A stretch of DNA of 64,000 nucleotides. Origin: Thozetella sp. PMI_491 (Eukaryota; Ascomycota; Sordariomycetes; Chaetosphaeriales; Chaetosphaeriaceae). A program made the position numbers and the translations under genes. The notes beneath the pieces are model-generated. The model had not been told where the DNA came from. It searched no databases and saw only the letters and a program-made list of their open reading frames with translations. Within the stretch, counting starts at the first letter, position 1; each line of letters begins with the position of its first letter. Below, in pieces: positions 12,655 to 21,845 of this stretch. The DNA lies in contig MU270030.1 in assembly GCA_021432635.1 (NCBI GenBank), forward strand, positions 743,823-807,822. Reading direction: 5' to 3'.

Positions 12655-13710
12655 ATGTCTTCCATCAGGACGCAGACGGCGCCCAAGCCCGCGGCGTCTG
12701 GCCGGCCCAGTCTTGCCCTGTCCACGCCCGTCACCGCCAACTTCCCTCGCGAGGCTATGTCGGCCGCCTCCGAGGCCATGTCGGCCCGCTCGGACAAGAC
12801 GCCGCTCTCGGCCGTGTCGGTGTCGTCGTGCTTTCGGGACGCCGTCACCGCCGGCGGCCTGCCCTCGGCCGGGCTCCCCTCCGCAGGGCTCCACTCGGCC
12901 GGCCTCTCGCCGTTCCCTGGCAACGGCCCGGCCAGCGCGCGCCTCAAAGCCGAGGAGGCCAAGACGCCTATCACCCCGCCCATGGCCTACACGGATTTCC
13001 TGCGCAGCATGAGCCTTGCCTCGCCCAGCCTCGCATCCCCCCCGCCCACCGGCAAGAACCCGCTCAACCGGACGAGCACGACCGGTAGCACGGGGAGCAA
13101 CGGCAGCAGCGACACGGCCGCCTCGGACGAGGCCGACGCCGACAAGGACGAGAGCGCCCCATCGACAGCGGTCTCCGAGGCCACCGATGTCAGCTGCAAG
13201 TGCGACCACAAGCACAAGACACCCCACGGCAAGCGGGAAGGCGTGCGCAGCCCCCGGCCCGCCGCTATCAACACGGCCATCCCGCCCGGCCCCCTCGCCG
13301 CGGCGTACCCACTCTCAGCACCCGCCGCCGGCCCCTCGGCCGCCGGCTTCCCCAGCCTGGCCATCCCGCCGTCACCCGCCCCGTCGAATGCCGGCGGCAT
13401 GGAGACGCCCCTCAGCGCCCGGACGCCCTTCAGCGCGCGGTCGGTGCGCTCACCCTTCGACTGGGAGGCCGCCCTGAAAGGTGCGCGATTCGGCGATCCA
13501 ACGGTCGCCAAGACAGGCTCCGCGAATGCCCTGACAAGTCCCCTGGGCTTCGCGGTCGGCCAGAAAAGGGACACCAAGAGGGACTCGCGGTCGACTATCC
13601 GCCACATCCGCGAGGTCGTGACCCGAACGGTGACATACACGCCGCGCATGGGACCGGCGCCCAAAGGCAAGCGGCGGAAGGTGGATCACGAGACGGCCGT
13701 CGAGTCGTAG
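12655..13710 (+). CDS. Ser/Ala/Pro-rich hypothetical protein
   Basis: This is an uninterrupted frame of 351 codons starting with ATG in a good context (GTC ATG TCT). I do not recognise a domain. Most of the protein is low-complexity Ser, Ala, Pro and Thr. Four segments look less random: an N-terminal RPSLALSTPVT; a KTPITPPMAYTDFLRSMS motif near residue 103; SARSVRSPFDWEAALKGAR near residue 262; and a basic C-terminal segment, IRHIREVVTRTVTYTPRMG, followed by PKGKRRK, a possible nuclear localisation signal. Blocks of this kind suggest a conserved, largely disordered regulator, but that is inference. GC content at third codon positions is high, as in neighbouring genes. The stop lies at 13,708-13,710. 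Confidence 0.6.
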   Translation: MSSIRTQTAPKPAASGRPSLALSTPVTANFPREAMSAASEAMSARSDKTPLSAVSVSSCFRDAVTAGGLPSAGLPSAGLHSAGLSPFPGNGPASARLKAEEAKTPITPPMAYTDFLRSMSLASPSLASPPPTGKNPLNRTSTTGSTGSNGSSDTAASDEADADKDESAPSTAVSEATDVSCKCDHKHKTPHGKREGVRSPRPAAINTAIPPGPLAAAYPLSAPAAGPSAAGFPSLAIPPSPAPSNAGGMETPLSARTPFSARSVRSPFDWEAALKGARFGDPTVAKTGSANALTSPLGFAVGQKRDTKRDSRSTIRHIREVVTRTVTYTPRMGPAPKGKRRKVDHETAVES

Positions 13711-14251
13711 GGACGACAGAGAACGGCGAGCACAGCGAGCACAGTACGATATGGAAACGTCACACCACGATGTCGGCGCAGAGCCCGCCCGGGCCCGACG
13801 GCCTGGGGACGGCCACACACCAGCACCTCGATTTTCTTTTGTCATACACTACCCGCTACCACCTGCGCTCTCGGTGCGACGAACTTACGACTCTAGGAAG
13901 AGCCACCTCGCAGCGGGGGGCGGCTGAACCCCCCCCCGAGGAAGAGGGAAGGAAGGAAAACTACGGATGTCACGACCCAAAGCATGTACGGAGTCGGCGT
14001 TGCTGGGCGGCGTCTTTATTAACCAATGTTTGATACCAACGGGCGGATCTACACCTGAGAATCTCACTTCGTGGACGGGAGGACTTTTGGGCGGATGGGT
14101 CGGACTTGTGCTGCGTTACTGCATCTACAAATAAACCGTAAAATCATTTTCCAAATCTTTCTGCCTTCGTGCCGTAGCCAACACGACTAGTTCCGGCACC
14201 GCGACCGCCGCACGGCATTATACTAGTGGTAGCGCCGCACACGGCTGGGAA

Positions 14252-14272
14252 TGTGTGTTTGTTTGTTTGTTT
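14252..14272 (+). repeat. GTTT microsatellite
   Basis: A short run of about four to five GTTT units stands out in otherwise GC-rich DNA. It lies in the convergent intergenic region and has no evident function. Confidence 0.8.
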
Positions 14273-14775
14273 GTCGACTGCCGGCCGCTGACGCGGCCGC
14301 ACGGAAGGCCACGACCCTATCTGATCGGCGGCGATCGAGGGCAACCTGCAGCACGCCCCCAGCACGAGCGGCCTGCGACAAGGCCCGCCGATGCCCTCTT
14401 GTCCTAACATCTACGACGCACCGTCGACGGGCACGGGGATGCGACGGGAAGAATGCTAGAACGGCGGCCTCCCTTCGGCGACGGCCCGCCTGCCGTGGCG
14501 CTGGAGGCACGACCGCCTAAGCCTCGTCCGCTGCGGTGAGCACGCTGCCGCGGCAGCAGCACAGGACCTCCCTTTCCCCACCGGGACGCTCCCCCCTCGC
14601 CCTTCTTCGCACACGCAGCAGTGCGGCGCAAGAGGGCAAAAATCTCAGTGCTGCAAGACCGCTCGCTAAAAGCAGCGGCAGCCCCTCCTCCCGCGCAGAA
14701 TCCGCCCGCATGGTCCCAGCGAGCAGGGGGAGGGGGTGTCCGCCGGGCCTAGAGGCTCCTGAGTGGCCAGGGGTC

Positions 14776-14919
14776 GGGCGGTTAAGCGCCGGGGCAGCTG
14801 GGGACACTGGAGGGCGACCCCCCTTGCCGTGTCGTGCATGCAGGCAGAGTAGGATGCTGGCCGTCGTGGGGCGCTGATTGGCGGGCGGCGGGGTTGGGTC
14901 TGGGCGGTTAAGCGCCGGG
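14776..14919. repeat. Pair of identical 18-base near-palindromic motifs
   Basis: GGGCGGTTAAGCGCCGGG occurs at 14,776-14,793 and again at 14,902-14,919. The inner 14 bases (GGCGGTTAAGCGCC) match their own reverse complement at 12 of 14 positions. The flanking sequences do not match, so this is not simply part of a longer duplication. Protein binding sites or a short dispersed element are both possible; nothing nearby settles it. Confidence 0.6.
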
Positions 14920-15964
14920 CACCAGAGGGCTGCAGGTGCTGGAGATTGGGGCTCCAGATTGGATGGGCGCTGGCGAGCGACCGATGGACAGCTGGCGAAT
15001 GCTTTTAGCTGCTGCCCTGGTGCCTCGAGGCACTGGCGAAGGGATGCCCGACACCAAGGCCGCTCTCTTGTTTTCTCAGACTTAAGACGTGGGCGGTGGC
15101 GGTCCGATTGGACGACCGCTGTTGCTTCTGTCGTGCTCTCGGTGAGCCATGCGAGACCCAAGGTCCCTAGGTGAAGCGCATCTGGATCGCCTCCTGGCAC
15201 GATGCGCTCGATCCCTGCGCACTCCATGGCCAGCCATCGGAAATCACCTTCCGCGCCTGCAATCTCGAGACCGTCTGGTCGGCGGCACTCGGCGTCACAT
15301 GGGGGGCCAGGGGAGAGGGGGGAACGAGGGGGCTACTCTCGTGCCTGCCGGTCGCTGGGCCTCCACGGTGAAGGACGCCAGGTGTGTGCAAGCACTTTGG
15401 CCCCCTGGTCAGACCAGGAAGATGCCTACCCTGGAGGATGTCTTTGCCCCATCTGGCACCCAAATGAACGGCCCATAGTTCGTGATCTATAATTCTCCGG
15501 GCCCGCCATCCGACTGGCTGGCGCCGACCCAGGGCGATGTGATTCAGCGTGCAGGTGCATAGACGGCTGGGGGCGTCGCTCTGTATTTAGCCCGCCGGCG
15601 ACGACAGCGAGGGTGAAACCGATATAGATGCGGCGCCAGGGTCCATGAAACGAACCCGCCTGAAACAAGAGCGGCCGGCGCCGCGGCGGGGCCCTTCTGG
15701 AAGAACGCAGCGTGGAAGCTTCTTCGAAACACCCTTTCTTGTCGTTCCCATGGTCGTCGCTCCCACCCCCACGTGGCGCAGAGGCGACGCGGGCCAACGT
15801 CTCGGCCAAATTTACGACTGGCAGACGGGCAATCTCGCTCCCTGGTCGCATGCTACGGTCAGAGGAAGATGGCATTGGGGTCGAGGCCAAATGCGTCGAG
15901 GCTGCTTGCATTGGAGGATGCGACCCCCGCCAGGATCGCTCCCTCAGTCTACGTGTCGGCTTGC

Positions 15965-18547
15965 TCAATCTATCTCCCGGACCTCGCTCGCTACGGCATG
16001 GCACAATGCGACGCGGACGCCCGCGCCCGTGAGGACGTGGATCCACAGCCTCTGAGTGTCGCTCAGCCGATCGTTCTCGCTCTTGACCTCGGCGAAGAGC
16101 ACCTCCCCCACCGGCGACCCGTCCGGCCTCTCGCTCTCGCCGCTCCCCCCCCGGCTGCCGAGGCGCCAGAGGAGCAGGTCCGGCAGTCCCCCCCCCCGCG
16201 CGCTGTACTCTTGCGCTAGCACTTTGCACACGGCCGCCAGCGCACTGCCGTCGAAGCACGCCACCAGCTCGGCCAAGTCGTCAACGTCGTAGTCCCAGTT
16301 CAGGCCCACCACGCAGGTGCGGCGGTCGCGGTGGCGGGCGTCGACCTCGCGGAGGAGGCGCGGGGCCTCGCCGTTAGCGATCTCGACTAGCCGGTGGTTG
16401 ATCTCGCTCGCGCGCGTCGGGTAGAAGGCATCGGTGTGCAGGTCTAGCGGGCACGTCTGGAAGGCGGTCTGGAACACGTTGGGCATGTAGAGGAATAGGA
16501 TGTCGTAGAAGAGGTAGGCGAAGAGCGTCCGCACGATGCCGCCCTCGGCGTGATAGCCCTTCCAGCCCTGCGCCCGGTAGTGCGACAAGCACATCTCCTC
16601 AACGCTGACGTGCGCCGCCTCCTCGCCTGGCGCCGCGCCGAGCTCATCCACCCAGGTCGTCTTGGTGCTGGGCCCGCCAGGCCGCCCGGCCTGCGCCCGC
16701 ACCGCCGCGTCGCGCACGAGCTGGACCCCGCGCACCGTGTGCTCCTCGGGCCGCCGCAGCTCGACGTGCCCGAAGTCGTGCTGCAGGCGCCGCGGGATCC
16801 GCAGGCGCCGCTCGAGCTTCACGAGGCGCTTCTGTAGGTCGTAGTGGTGGATCAGATGGCAGTCGGGGTCCTGGAGCGCCGTCGCGCACGTCGCGGCCGC
16901 CGCGCGCCGCCAGTGCTTCTTCTGCAGCTCCGGGTCGCGTGACGCGGGCCCTGGGTCCACCTCCCACATGTAGTGCTCCTCCAGCAGCGCCTTGCGCTGG
17001 TACCACGCCCCGCGCCGGGCCGGGTGGAACAGGCGCTGGCTGAGCAGCTCCTGGAGCAGCGTGTACTCTTCGCCGTACCGCTTCAGCCTCCCTAGCACGT
17101 AGCCGGCCTTGTGGGCGATGCGTGTGTAGGCATGCGCAGCGCTGAAGCGCCGCAGGTACCCGCCCTCGCCGTCTTCGTACACCCGCCCCTCCTTACGCTG
17201 CTCCTCGGCCATGATCTGCCGCCAGCGCGGCGCCAAGTTGTCGAAAATGTCTAGCACCTGCTGGAAGTCAGCCTCGGTGCGCGGCCCGCCTTCGAGGAGA
17301 GCGTCGACCTCGGCCTCGCGCCGCGCCGCGCGTTCGAACTCGAGCAGCGCCGCCCGCGACGAAAAGATGTTGGCCGTTCGGCACACGACGTACTCGGGGA
17401 AGTTGCGCCGGGCCATCTTGGCCAGGATGATGGTCGTCAGCGACTTTTCTGTCCACTCGGTCGACCGGTAGAAGACGAGATGCACGCGCTCGAAGAGCCT
17501 GAGGACGGGTTCCGATAGCCGCACGAGCGGCCCAGTGGTGGCCAGAATCTTCCCAAGGTAGTGGCCGTCGCGGTTCGATTCGTCTGCATCTCGGCCGCCG
17601 GCGCCTTCGTGCGTGCTCGACCGCCGTAGCCCACGCGACAGGAGACCGGTCTGCTGCGCGCTCATTCGGCAGAACGCCTTCAGCAGGTCGCCCTTGTTCT
17701 TCCCTTGGACCTTGGCCTCCTTCGCAAGCGCCTTCAGCTCGTCAAAGCTCAGCAGCGACGCCGCCTCTTCCACGCTCGCGAGGCGCTCCTCCGAGTCGGC
17801 GAACGAGAATTCGCCCCCAAGCGACCACTCCTGCATCTCGCCCGCCGTCTCGTTGCCTGCCGGCAGTGTGTGCCGCGCTAGCAGGCTCGCAGACGCGAGC
17901 TCGACATCGGCGATGTCATTGTAGTAGCCTAGCCGGCCCACGCGGTGCCATGCCGCCGTTTTGCGGAGGAATAGGCGCACGTATCTTGAGCTCGTTAGGT
18001 CGCGTTCGCGCATCCTCGGCAGCACTTACAAGAACTGAGCATCGTAGCCCAAGCCCCGCCACAGCTCGAACACGGCCGCCTCCCTGCCATCGAAGAGTGC
18101 CGCCTCCTCCTCGAGCACGGTATCGAGGGCGAGGTTGAAGGCATCGACGTAGATGGAGCTTTTTCCTCGGACCCACCGGCGCGACTCGAGCCGGGACGCC
18201 GCCCCATTTTGAACCTCAACCTCCTGCGACGCTCGCATGGCCTCGTACTCCTTAATGGCCTTATCGTCTGCGTGGACCTGCGGCAGCGAGCTCTCGAATG
18301 GCGTGCCGCGTGGCGGCCGCCTTGCGTCCTCTTCCTCTGTCTCGGCCGCCGGCGCCGGCGCGAAATAGCTCGCGTGCGGGTCATCCTCCTCCGACTGCCG
18401 AGACGACATGTCGTCATCGCTATCGCGCGTGTCCTCTCTCTTCAAGCGCTTCGCCGCGCGGTGCTCCGGACGCCCCGCGTCGGACGAGGCATCCCGCAGT
18501 GGCTCTCGCGGGCTGGGGGGTCGGGAGCGCTGCAAAAACTGGTCCAT
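15965..18547 (-). CDS. fan1: FAN1-type structure-specific nuclease with VRR-NUC domain
   Basis: Two exons, 18547-18030 and 17984-15965, encode 845 residues. The 45-base intron (GTAAGT...CTAAC...AAG) joins DAQFL to YVRLFLRK, which restores a typical FAN1 segment. The N-terminal 130 residues are charged and disordered and hold no cysteine cluster, so the UBZ ubiquitin-binding finger of animal FAN1 appears absent. A SAP-like DNA-binding region (SLLSFDELKALAKEAK) lies near residue 250. The middle part matches the helical repeat region of the family. The C-terminal VRR-NUC domain shows the PD-(D/E)xK signature as GLPDLLLW, a short insertion, then EVLFAEVKSEND. Family members cut branched DNA and act in interstrand crosslink repair in the nucleus. 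The gene is divergent from SDC1 with 388 bases between starts. Confidence 0.93.
17985..18029 (-). other. 45-base intron of FAN1
   Basis: The donor GTAAGT, the branch motif CTAAC and the acceptor AAG all fit in 45 bases, close to the lower size limit for fungal introns. Reading through it would hit an in-frame TAA directly at the donor. Removing it restores the family motif across the joint. Confidence 0.85.
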
Positions 18548-18935
18548 TTCAAGTCACATTGAGCTGCCCGTGGTCGTGAGTACATGCGTGTGGCTTTATA
18601 GAGCCCGCAAGACGAGTCCGTAGATAGAAAGAGAATACATTTGGGACCTCGAGCCAAGCCTCCAGGCAGTGAGTCGGCTGAAGGCAGAGGGCGCGTCGAA
18701 GCAGCGGCACGAGGTCACGTGGACCCGCGTGTCCATCCGGTGGGGCGCTAGAGGATGTAAAGAGCTCCACGGCACACCCAGGTTCGAGCAAAAGCTGCCT
18801 CCTACACCAATTGGCCGCCTTCCAGACCCAGCGTGCGTTGACGGCCCTACGACACAGACGTCTGGGCGCTACATCTCCGCCACTGTCTAGAATCGACCCT
18901 AGACTCGATCCTCTAGGTCTGCCCGCAGCTGCGCC
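18548..18935. promoter_or_regulatory. Divergent promoter between FAN1 and SDC1
   Basis: This 388-base spacer separates the start codons of two genes transcribed in opposite directions, so both promoters must sit here or in the leaders. An ATTGG (CCAAT on the minus strand) occurs near 18,811. No TATA element stands out. Confidence 0.6.
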
Positions 18936-19596
18936 ATGGCCGACCAGCCGCTCGGCGATCCGGCCGGCATTCTCTCGACGACCGAGTCGCCTCTGGCCCC
19001 TCCGTCGACGCCGGCCCTCAATGGAACCGTAACAGGTGCCCAGGCCAGCGCGGTAGGCACTCCTCAGGACACGAGCGCCAAGGACGTCCAGATGGCCGAT
19101 GCCCCCGCCGATCAGCCTCCGGTGAGTGGCCCTTCCCCTTCCCGTCGCCGCGCCTGCGCTCTGCGGCCGGCACGAGCCCGCCTCTTTCCGAGCTGACCGC
19201 AGCAAGAACTCGTCTTCAGCCACGCCCGCCCCTGCTGCCGCGAGTGCGGCGCCGCCCTCGACCAATGCGCCGTCGCCGGCGCCCGCCCGGACGTCCACAC
19301 CTATCCGCAACCTCCCGGGCGAGACGAGCGGCTCGCGCGCCGCCTCCGCCCACCCAGACCCGGCCCTCCCTCTGCCCGCAGAGGCGGTCCCACACGGCGC
19401 TCCGGTCCGCCAGTACCTCAACACCAGGGTCACGCCGAGCCTGCTCGAGGGCATGAAGCTGCTTGCCAAAGACCAGTACGTCGCCTGCCGGATCCCCGAG
19501 ACCCTTGGCTGACCATTGCGTAGGCCCAAGGACCCCCTGCGCGTGCTGGGCGAGTTCCTGCTCCAACGCTCCAGAGAACTGGACGAGTCCAAGTGA
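18936..19596 (+). CDS. sdc1: Sdc1/Dpy-30 subunit of the COMPASS histone H3K4 methyltransferase
   Basis: Three exons, 18936-19121, 19207-19475 and 19524-19596, give 175 residues. The first two thirds are Ala/Pro/Ser/Thr-rich. The C-terminal end carries the Dpy-30 motif: APVRQYLNTRVTPSLLEGM, then LLAKDQ joined across intron 2 to PKDPLRVLGEFLLQRSREL. This short helical hairpin dimerises and binds Bre2/Ash2 in COMPASS. Intron 2 (48 bases, GTACGT...TAG) is clear. Intron 1 has a clean GTGAGT donor but an awkward acceptor: only an AAG ending at 19,206 keeps the Dpy-30 frame, whereas the CAG at 19,202 and the TTCAG at 19,219 do not. The family call is firm; the exact start of exon 2 is less so. Confidence 0.88.
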
Positions 19597-19976
19597 CGGC
19601 AATCTCACTAGAATGATCACGTTTGGGAGGTCTGCGAGAGATGGTAACGGACGGCGTCCTACGGGGCATGAAGGATGCGGGTGTAGGAGGTCGGAACACA
19701 TTATTCGGCATGGAGTTAGGACGGTCACGAGATACCACTTTATGCACATGCGCGGGCGTCGCCGCTTTTGATTCCCGGGAGCACCCGGGGCCTCTGCTGC
19801 CTCTAGCTAATGCCATGTGATATCGAATCCTGTTTTCCGCCACTCATTCCCCAACGCCAGTAAGAAGCGGCTGTGCTGAGGTGCGAAGCCAAACACTCTG
19901 CCGGTCGTCCTCCAGACTGCTGCGTGGCCGCGGACCCTTGGCCTCGCGGCCGAGGCCAAATCAGCCCACGTCACGC
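19597..19976. other. Short convergent spacer between SDC1 and RPS13
   Basis: 380 bases between the two 3' ends. It should contain both terminators and 3' untranslated regions. No other feature was recognised. Confidence 0.5.
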
Positions 19977-20737
19977 TTAGGCCACGATGGTGCTGGCGGT
20001 GGCCGACTCGTAGCGCCAGGTGGGGGGGAGCACGCCTACGCTCTTGTAGTAGCGCTAGAGTCAAAGTCAGCTTTCCGCCCTCTACGTCGCCACAATCGTC
20101 GAGGAAACAACGTACCGCAACACGGTGCACACGGGACTCAACGAGGACGAGCCTGAACTTGGCATCCTTGTCCTTGCGGTTGCGCTCAAGGTGCTTGCGA
20201 ACAGCCACGGCCTGAAGGAGGGGGGTCAGCGGGGAACCATAAAGCCCACAAGCGAGCCAATAACCGGGGCGGCTGCGAGCTCGACGCACCTTCTTGATCA
20301 ACATGTAGAGGTCCTCCGGAAGCTCGGGGGCAAGACCTGTACATCACTCTGTCAGCCGTGACCGACCAGAGGCTGCGAGACACCGTCTCGATGCTCCGAG
20401 GAGCAGAATTTGTTTCCGTCCATCTCTTGAACGCTCAAGTCATAATTTACACACCATTCTTCTTCAGGATACGGAGGATCTTGTTGCCTGCGCCCCGTTA
20501 GCTAGTGTCTCGCACGACATGTTCGGCCTGCCTACCGGTGACAATCTTGACCTGCGCAACACCGTGGGAGTCACGGAGGATCACACCAATCTGGCTGGGC
20601 GTCGCGCCACGTTTGGCCAACTTTGATATCTCGGATTCAATCATGGTTGGGGTCATTTTAAGCCATGCCGGAGGGTTGCGGGAGTACGGCAGCGAGGAGC
20701 TGCTGATGCCCTTGCCCTTGCTGTGAAGACGACCCAT
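19977..20737 (-). CDS. rps13: 40S ribosomal protein S13 (uS15)
   Basis: Five exons, 20737-20536, 20487-20455, 20336-20290, 20211-20116 and 20054-19977, encode exactly 151 residues, the usual length for eukaryotic uS15. The product starts [18 protein letters not shown] and ends [16 protein letters not shown], both hallmark sequences. The joints read [45 protein letters not shown], with no gaps. uS15 sits in the body and platform of the small ribosomal subunit and helps form an inter-subunit bridge. The gene is intron-dense (48, 118, 78 and 61 bases), common for fungal ribosomal protein genes. The 118-base intron was checked for a C/D snoRNA and shows no convincing box pair. It diverges from the UBE3D-like gene. 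Confidence 0.97.
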
Positions 20738-21382
20738 GATTGATGCTGGCGTTTACGAACGGGGGGTTGAAAGTACGACGTAGAAGGGATCGAGAAATCG
20801 ATGTGATCGACGGCTCGAATGAGTGAAAACGTAAAGACACTGGGCGAGCTGGGCGGCGAAGGTCGGTGGTGTCGTGAGGTCGTGGTGGGTGATTCGAAGA
20901 ATTCAATCTGTGGGAGCAAAACGAAGTTCTAGCGGGGTGGGGCTGCGGAGAAATAGTTTCGCCATTCCGAAGATGACTCCACTCCGGTCGTATCCGAGTC
21001 GGTACAGTACCTCTGGCTCCTGCCACTACAGGCAGTATTCCGTATGCTGGGGCAATTGGGCCATCAAGCTGATAACCTGGTCGCAAGTGACCTAATTGAG
21101 TAGAGCCTACTTTGATTATTATGCATACTACTCATTCTTAGGATGCCTGGGCTTAACAATCTTCGCCTTCCACAAATGTCTAAAGCGACTGTGTGGGGCT
21201 CTCACATCCCACGTCTTTGGTACCACGTTCGGCCGCACCGCCCTGCGCTTTTCCTCGGGAGTAGTGTACCAGCAGCCAGCACCGCAAACCCGGCAGGAGA
21301 TGTTGGAATGGCGATATCGCACAGCATATGAACTGCTTCTTTGTCATTTCTTCATTCCCCGACAGACGCGCCACACGTCGGC
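20738..21382. promoter_or_regulatory. Divergent promoter between RPS13 and the UBE3D-like gene
   Basis: This 645-base region is less GC-rich than its neighbours. It must supply the promoter of a highly expressed ribosomal protein gene on the minus strand. A minus-strand open stretch at 21,128-21,322 encodes a curious Cys- and Trp-containing peptide but has no ATG; see the findings. Confidence 0.55.
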
Positions 21383-21807
21383 ATGGCGGTCGAAATATAC
21401 GCGGAGCTGTTGCTCAACATCCGCCAGATCTCTGTAGTCGTGTCGTTGCCGTCGCCCGTCGATGCGTCAGCCACCCAGGCGACGGTACAGGACAATTCCG
21501 TCGAGGTGAAGCATTGTGGCGAGACGCGTACGCTCCGGCTGCCTGGGAAGACGGCTCTCAAGCCGGGCCGGCTGCCGATCCCGAGCCAAGGTGCCGTCTT
21601 GTCGTGGCGGCTGCCGCTGCTGGCGGGAGAAGCGCGGCGGGAGGCTCCCGAAGCCGAGGTACCGTGGTCCGCTGACGGCCTAGGTGCGGGCGATGCGCTG
21701 ATCTGTCGCAGCTGTGGCGCCGTTATTCTCAAAGGCGTCCGGGTGTGGAAGGACTTGCCTAGCGAGAACTGGGCCGAGATGATGGAATTCTGGCACTGCC
21801 ACAAGCC

Positions 21808-21845
<38 letters not shown>

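Larger units (their letters stand above)
13711..15964. other. Convergent intergenic region without a recognised gene
   Basis: This lies between the 3' end of the plus-strand hypothetical gene and the 3' end of minus-strand FAN1. It contains a GTTT microsatellite, two copies of an 18-base near-palindromic motif (listed separately) and several ATTGG sequences (CCAAT on the other strand), for example near 14,876 and 14,945. A 236-codon minus-strand open frame at 14,517-15,227 has no family resemblance and is Pro/Ala/Arg-rich, so I do not call it a gene. Confidence 0.4.

Noticed and set aside
14517-15227. 236-codon minus-strand open frame
   Set aside because: Composition is biased (Pro, Ala, Arg), there is no family resemblance, and it covers the repeated palindromic motif, which suggests non-coding DNA.
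20337-20454. Possible C/D snoRNA in the longest RPS13 intron
   Set aside because: A CTGA-like D box exists but no good C box at the proper place and no terminal stem.
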